Below, one piece after another: positions 15,478 through 19,436 of a DNA stretch of 19,436 nucleotides; positions within the stretch are counted from its first letter, which is position 1, and each line of letters starts with the position of its first letter. The notes beneath the pieces were generated by a model. The model saw nothing but the letters and a program-made list of their open reading frames with translations. It did no database searches and was not told where the DNA came from. The position numbers and the translations under genes are program-made. Source of the stretch: JAGXLC01 sp046545795 (lineage in GTDB: Bacteria > Bacteroidota > Bacteroidia > Bacteroidales > UBA12077); NCBI GenBank assembly GCA_046545795.1, contig JBKGZD010000036.1, positions 1-19,436 on the forward strand, in the 5' to 3' direction.

Positions 15478-15927
15478 ATGAGCTACACATACGAGTATCC
15501 CCGTCCAGCAGTAACCGTAGATTGTCTTATTTTCCGGAAAGAAGATGATTCAACTTTTATACTTTTAATTCAGAGAGGGCAGCCGCCATTTAAAGGAGAA
15601 TGGGCGTTACCCGGAGGTTTCGTTGATATAGATGAATCCCTGGAGAAAGCAGCTCAAAGGGAACTGAAAGAAGAAACTAACCTTGAGGACATTCCGTTAA
15701 AGCAATTTAAAGCTTATGGAAAAGTAGACAGGGACCCAAGGGGAAGGACAATATCAATTGTTTATTACGGTTTTACAGATGATTACACTCAAATGCAAAG
15801 TGGCTCAGATGCTGCAAATGCCAAGTGGTGGCCAATAGATAATCTTCCTAAACTGGCATTCGATCACAAAGAGATTATTGAGAAGGCGATTGATTTCATC
15901 ATTAACCAGGGTCATCCCTATACGTAA
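15478..15927 (+). CDS. NUDIX hydrolase
   Basis: 149 residues, a single NUDIX domain. The NUDIX box begins at Gly47 (G-x5-E53-x7-R61-E62-L63-x-E65-E66-T-N68-L69), so all metal-binding acidic residues are present. The usual Gly of the box is Asn68. Upstream is the typical WALPGGFV strand. Substrate cannot be told from sequence; relatives include ADP-ribose and other nucleotide-diphosphate pyrophosphatases. It lacks the C-terminal winged-helix domain of NrtR-type regulators, so it is a simple enzyme. The start three bases after the peptidase stop indicates one operon, and no terminator was seen between this gene and the next promoter. Confidence 0.9.
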   Translation: MSYTYEYPRPAVTVDCLIFRKEDDSTFILLIQRGQPPFKGEWALPGGFVDIDESLEKAAQRELKEETNLEDIPLKQFKAYGKVDRDPRGRTISIVYYGFTDDYTQMQSGSDAANAKWWPIDNLPKLAFDHKEIIEKAIDFIINQGHPYT

Positions 15928-15995
15928 AAATGTTTTCTATATTCACAAACACAAACCAAATAAAACCTGATTTACAGTGTTTAATTGTTTTATTG

Positions 15996-16026
15996 TTGAA
16001 TTAAATAGTTAGCTAAGCTACCTTTG
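15996..16026 (+). promoter_or_regulatory. Bacteroidota-type promoter for the tricorn-like protease gene
   Basis: TTG (15996-15998), 20 bases, then TACCTTTG (16019-16026) matches the -33/-7 consensus. Initiation near 16032 would give a leader of about 80 bases before the ATG at 16112. Confidence 0.6.
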
Positions 16027-16111
16027 AATAATCAGGAATGAATTAAACCATCCGGTTGATTTTTAAATCAAAATGTATAATATTGTTAAACTCAAAAAAT
16101 ATTTTTGATCT

Positions 16112-19100
16112 ATGAAAAAAATTGTATGGATACTGCCACTTTTAATCATAATAACTGGGATGACTGGAATTAAGGCAGAAGAGAGCGACCAGTTTATCCG
16201 GTACCCAGCCTTAAATAAGGACGGAAGTAAAATCGCATTCAGCTACCAGGGGGACATTTGGGTAAAATCTTTGGATGATAATTCTTCTGCAAACAGGATC
16301 ACTCTGCATGAGGCATACGAATATGCTCCAGTCTGGAGCCCGGATGATGAAAACATTGCATTTGCCAGCAATCGTTACGGACATAATGATGTTTTTGTAA
16401 TGGATGCCAGCGGTGGTCAACCTCAAAGACTAACCTATCATTCCACAAGTGATTTAGCAACAGACTGGAAGTCTGATAATGAACTATTATTTACTACAGA
16501 ACGTGCTTTTGTTCAGGTAGAGAGGGAGAAAGAAATTTACCAGGTTTCAATGAAAGGTGAAACTCCACAGAGAGTTATGGACGCAGTGGGATATTCGCCT
16601 GTACTTTCGCCTGATAAACGCTTTATTGCTTTCGTTAGAGGCTCGTGTAAAACCGAAAGGGAAAATTACACAGGACCAGCAAACAGGGATATCTGGATTT
16701 ATGATAAAGAAAAAGATAAGTATCACCAAATAACAGATTATGAAGGGAATGATTTCCAGCCTAAATGGGCCGGTTCAAATACTATTTATTTCATAAGTGC
16801 ACGTTCAGGAAAATATAATATACATAAAGTAGATTTGGATGATGATGGAAAGAAAGCTGGGGATGTTGAAGAAATCACAGATTATTCTGATGATGGAATA
16901 AGACATTTTGATATAAACGAAGATGAAAGTGTACTCACTTACGAAAAAGGCATTAACATTTATGTGAAAAAAGAAGGACAAGAAGCAAAGCCACTCACTC
17001 TGAATCTCACAAAAGATGATCGCTTTGTGCCTGTTCAATACAAAACTTATAGCAAAGATATTAGTGAATACGAATTATCACCAAGTGGTAAATACACTGC
17101 TTTTGTTATACGGGGTGAACTTTTTCTGAGAAACAACAAAAGCGAAAGCAAAAAAACAGTCCGGTTGACTGACCATCCTTATCGCGACCATGACATCGAC
17201 TGGGTTAATGATTCTTCATTGGTATTTATATCTGACAGAGAAGGACAAAAAGACATCTATCTGCTCAAGGCAAAAGATAAAAAAACAGGTAATCTGTATA
17301 AAAGCCTGAGATTTAAAAAAACAAGACTGACAACTACCGAGGAGGGGGAAAAATCTCCGAATGTTAGTCCTGATGGTAAACAAATGACTTTCATAAGAGG
17401 TGATAACAAATTTATTGTTGCAGACATTAATTCTGAAACAGAAACCATAAACAATGAAAAAATACTCCAGGAAGGATGGGCAATGCCATCTGGTGTTAGC
17501 TGGAGCCCTGACAGTAAGTGGCTAGCCTATTCAATGGAGGATTTAAACTTCAATTCAGAAATATACATACATCCTGCTGATGACAGTAAAGAACCAGTTA
17601 ATGTAAGTATGCACCCGAAAAGAGATTTTGACCCATATTGGAGTCCTGATGGACGAAAGCTGGGATTTATTTCGCAACGTAACAATGGTGACTCCGATCT
17701 CTGGTTTGCCTGGCTAAAAAAAGAAGACTGGGAAAAAACACAACAGGAATGGAACGAGCTTGAAGAGGAAGAAGATGACAAAGAGAAAAAAGATGAAGAG
17801 GTTACTGTAGAAATCGACCTGGAAAATATTCACGAAAGATTAGCCCAAGTAACAAGCCTGCCAGGTAATGAATCCAACATTGCAATTTCAAAAGATGGCA
17901 AAACATTTTACTTTGTAACCAACAGTGGAGGGAGAAGAAACTATGAAGCTGACCAGGATTTATACAGCGTAAAATGGGACGGGCAAAAAATGCAGAGGCT
18001 AACTGAAAATGACCAGAAACCACGGTCAGTTAAACTGGATCATAAAAACAATAGAATTTACATGATCAAAAAAGGAAGGTCATTAGCCAGTATTGATACA
18101 GAAAAGAATGGAAAACTGAAACCTATATCAATCCAGGCAGAAATGAAAATACGCTATAAAGAAGAACTTGAACAAATTTTTGAAGAAGCCTGGACAATTC
18201 TGGAAAATGGCTTCTACGACCCTGACTTTCACGGCAATGACTGGACTGAACTAAAAGAAAAATATAAGCCCTACGCACTTTCAGCTTCAACAAAAAGTGA
18301 TTTCAGGGACATGTTTAACATTATGCTGGGACAAATAAACGCCAGCCATATGGGACTTCACAGCAGTGGGATGGAAGACACAGAAAACGAACGCACAGGT
18401 TATCTTGGAGTTGAAGTAGAGCCTCATCCGAAGGGTGCGCTGGTTACTCATGTAATTCCAAATTCTCCAGCAGACAGAACAGACAGCAAAATAAACGAAG
18501 GAGACATAATAACGAACATTGATGGCGAAACTATCAAAGAAAACAGCAATCTTTATTCACACCTCATAAATAAGAGAAACAAAGAGGTTTATATGGAAAT
18601 AATGAATGAAGAAGGGAATTTGCGTGAAATAACTATCCGCCCAACTAGTAGCCTTCGAAAGAATAAGTATGAAGAATGGGTTAAGGAGAGGGAAAAACTT
18701 ACAGAAAAATATAGTGATGGAAAACTTGGCTATATTCATATACAAGGAATGAACTGGCCAAGTTTTGAACGGTTTGAAAGAGAACTTACAGCAAGCGGTT
18801 CTGGTAAAGAGGGAATTGTAATAGATGTAAGATTCAATGGAGGCGGCTGGACAACAGACTATCTCATGACAGTTTTAAATGTTAAGCAGCATTCATATAC
18901 CATTCCAAGAGGAGCTACAGACGATTTGCAAAATAATCATGAAAAATTTACTGAATATTATCCGTTTTCTGAAAGATTACCCCTAACAGCATGGACAAAG
19001 CCAAGCATTGCTCTTAGCAACCAAAACAGCTACTCAAATGCTGAAATATTTTCTCATGCTTATAAAACACTTGGTGTGGGGACATTAGTTGGAACACCAA

Positions 19101-19324
19101 CTTTTGGTGCAGTAATTTCCACAGGCGGAAGAAGTCTGATTGATGACTCTTATATCCGGTTACCCTACAGAGCATGGTATGTAAAAGAGACAAGAGAAAA
19201 TATGGAACATGGGCCTGCTGTTCCGGATATTCTAATTGATAATGAACCGGACAGTAAAGCTGAAGGTCGCGATGAACAATTAAAACGTGCCGTTGATGAA
19301 TTGCTGAAGCAAATCAACGAATAA
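16112..19324 (+). CDS. Secreted tricorn-like S41 serine protease
   Basis: 1070 residues, the size of tricorn protease. Residues 1-22 form a signal peptide (Lys-Lys, hydrophobic core, cleavage expected after GIKA), so it is exported, probably periplasmic. About 30-545 holds TolB/PD40-type beta-propeller repeats (WSPDDENIAFASNR, LSPDKRFIAFVRG, WSPDGRKLGFISQR). A highly acidic linker runs 549-565, and a further propeller region to about 670. Next come a helical C1-like domain with Ser745-His746 (NASHMGLH), a PDZ domain (about 762-845; GYLGVEVE, NEGDIITNIDG) and the S41 core with VIDVRFNGGG, nucleophile Ser975 in SYSNAEIF, and Glu1032 or Glu1029 in RENMEHGP as the last tetrad member. It degrades peptides. 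In Thermoplasma tricorn the residue after the nucleophile is Asp and sets basic P1 preference; here it is Asn976. Monocistronic, own promoter and terminator. Confidence 0.93.
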   Translation: MKKIVWILPLLIIITGMTGIKAEESDQFIRYPALNKDGSKIAFSYQGDIWVKSLDDNSSANRITLHEAYEYAPVWSPDDENIAFASNRYGHNDVFVMDASGGQPQRLTYHSTSDLATDWKSDNELLFTTERAFVQVEREKEIYQVSMKGETPQRVMDAVGYSPVLSPDKRFIAFVRGSCKTERENYTGPANRDIWIYDKEKDKYHQITDYEGNDFQPKWAGSNTIYFISARSGKYNIHKVDLDDDGKKAGDVEEITDYSDDGIRHFDINEDESVLTYEKGINIYVKKEGQEAKPLTLNLTKDDRFVPVQYKTYSKDISEYELSPSGKYTAFVIRGELFLRNNKSESKKTVRLTDHPYRDHDIDWVNDSSLVFISDREGQKDIYLLKAKDKKTGNLYKSLRFKKTRLTTTEEGEKSPNVSPDGKQMTFIRGDNKFIVADINSETETINNEKILQEGWAMPSGVSWSPDSKWLAYSMEDLNFNSEIYIHPADDSKEPVNVSMHPKRDFDPYWSPDGRKLGFISQRNNGDSDLWFAWLKKEDWEKTQQEWNELEEEEDDKEKKDEEVTVEIDLENIHERLAQVTSLPGNESNIAISKDGKTFYFVTNSGGRRNYEADQDLYSVKWDGQKMQRLTENDQKPRSVKLDHKNNRIYMIKKGRSLASIDTEKNGKLKPISIQAEMKIRYKEELEQIFEEAWTILENGFYDPDFHGNDWTELKEKYKPYALSASTKSDFRDMFNIMLGQINASHMGLHSSGMEDTENERTGYLGVEVEPHPKGALVTHVIPNSPADRTDSKINEGDIITNIDGETIKENSNLYSHLINKRNKEVYMEIMNEEGNLREITIRPTSSLRKNKYEEWVKEREKLTEKYSDGKLGYIHIQGMNWPSFERFERELTASGSGKEGIVIDVRFNGGGWTTDYLMTVLNVKQHSYTIPRGATDDLQNNHEKFTEYYPFSERLPLTAWTKPSIALSNQNSYSNAEIFSHAYKTLGVGTLVGTPTFGAVISTGGRSLIDDSYIRLPYRAWYVKETRENMEHGPAVPDILIDNEPDSKAEGRDEQLKRAVDELLKQINE

Positions 19325-19346
19325 CAAAAGCAGTAAATAAGGATTT

Positions 19347-19378
19347 AAAAGCCTGAATTTAAAAGTTCAGGCTTTTTT
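19347..19378 (+). terminator. Rho-independent terminator of the tricorn-like gene
   Basis: AAAAGCCTGAA (19347-19357) and TTCAGGCTTTT (19366-19376) form a perfect 11-bp stem with an eight-base loop and a continuing T-run, 22 bases after the stop codon. Confidence 0.88.
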
Positions 19379-19436
19379 AATATCCCCTATTTTATGTAAA
19401 TTCGAGTTGAACAATAGAATATTTCTAATGTAATAA

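Noticed and set aside
1..19436. CRISPR array, prophage, intact insertion sequence, rRNA or tRNA genes
   Set aside because: No regularly spaced direct repeats, transposase or phage proteins, or rRNA/tRNA sequences were seen on either strand.

Overview
The window looks like chromosomal DNA from an anaerobic member of the Bacteroidota (Bacteroidales/Marinilabiliales-like). Three intergenic regions carry the promoter pattern typical of that phylum: a -33 TTG/TTTG, exactly 20 bases, then TAnnTTTG. The DNA is AT-rich. The protein set fits too: a full-length B12-dependent MetH, a tricorn-like S41 peptidase and a cytoplasmic C40 peptidase. The many iron-sulfur and Hdr-type subunits suggest strict or near-strict anaerobiosis. 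The placement is inference; no rRNA or tRNA gene is present.

Left edge (1-776): possibly the last codons of an unidentified gene, a strong terminator hairpin, then about 670 bases with no convincing gene. That stretch holds a degenerate CAG-rich repeat tract and an inverted repeat just past the end of the reverse-strand gene cluster.

Centre (777-13880, reverse strand): an eight-gene cluster, read from right to left: metH (B12-dependent methionine synthase), metF (classical methylene-THF reductase), hdrC, hdrB, a very large hdrA, mvhD, metV, and a second metF of the acetogen type. The last six genes match the subunit set of the MetFV-HdrABC-MvhD methylene-THF reductase known from the acetogen Moorella thermoacetica. 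Here HdrA is a 1485-residue fusion: an HdrA flavin/ferredoxin module is interrupted by a complete GltD/NfnB-type NAD(P)H oxidoreductase module and followed by a second HdrA module. The simplest reading is that NAD(P)H electrons enter at the GltD module, are distributed by the HdrA flavins (possibly by electron bifurcation with ferredoxin), and pass to MetF/MetV to make methyl-THF. MetH uses methyl-THF for methionine. No formate dehydrogenase, formyl-THF synthetase or CO dehydrogenase gene is in the window, so acetogenesis is not shown.

Right of metH (13881-14682): a divergent intergenic region of about 800 bases. It has a metH promoter with a leader of roughly 225 bases, a very AT-rich stretch, and a compact GC-richer block (about 14347-14580) full of inverted repeats. 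That block may be a dispersed repeat, a mobile-element remnant or a structured RNA.

Right end (14683-19436, forward strand): a two-gene operon for an intracellular NlpC/P60 peptidase and a NUDIX hydrolase, then a separately promoted, secreted tricorn-like protease that ends in a clear terminator.
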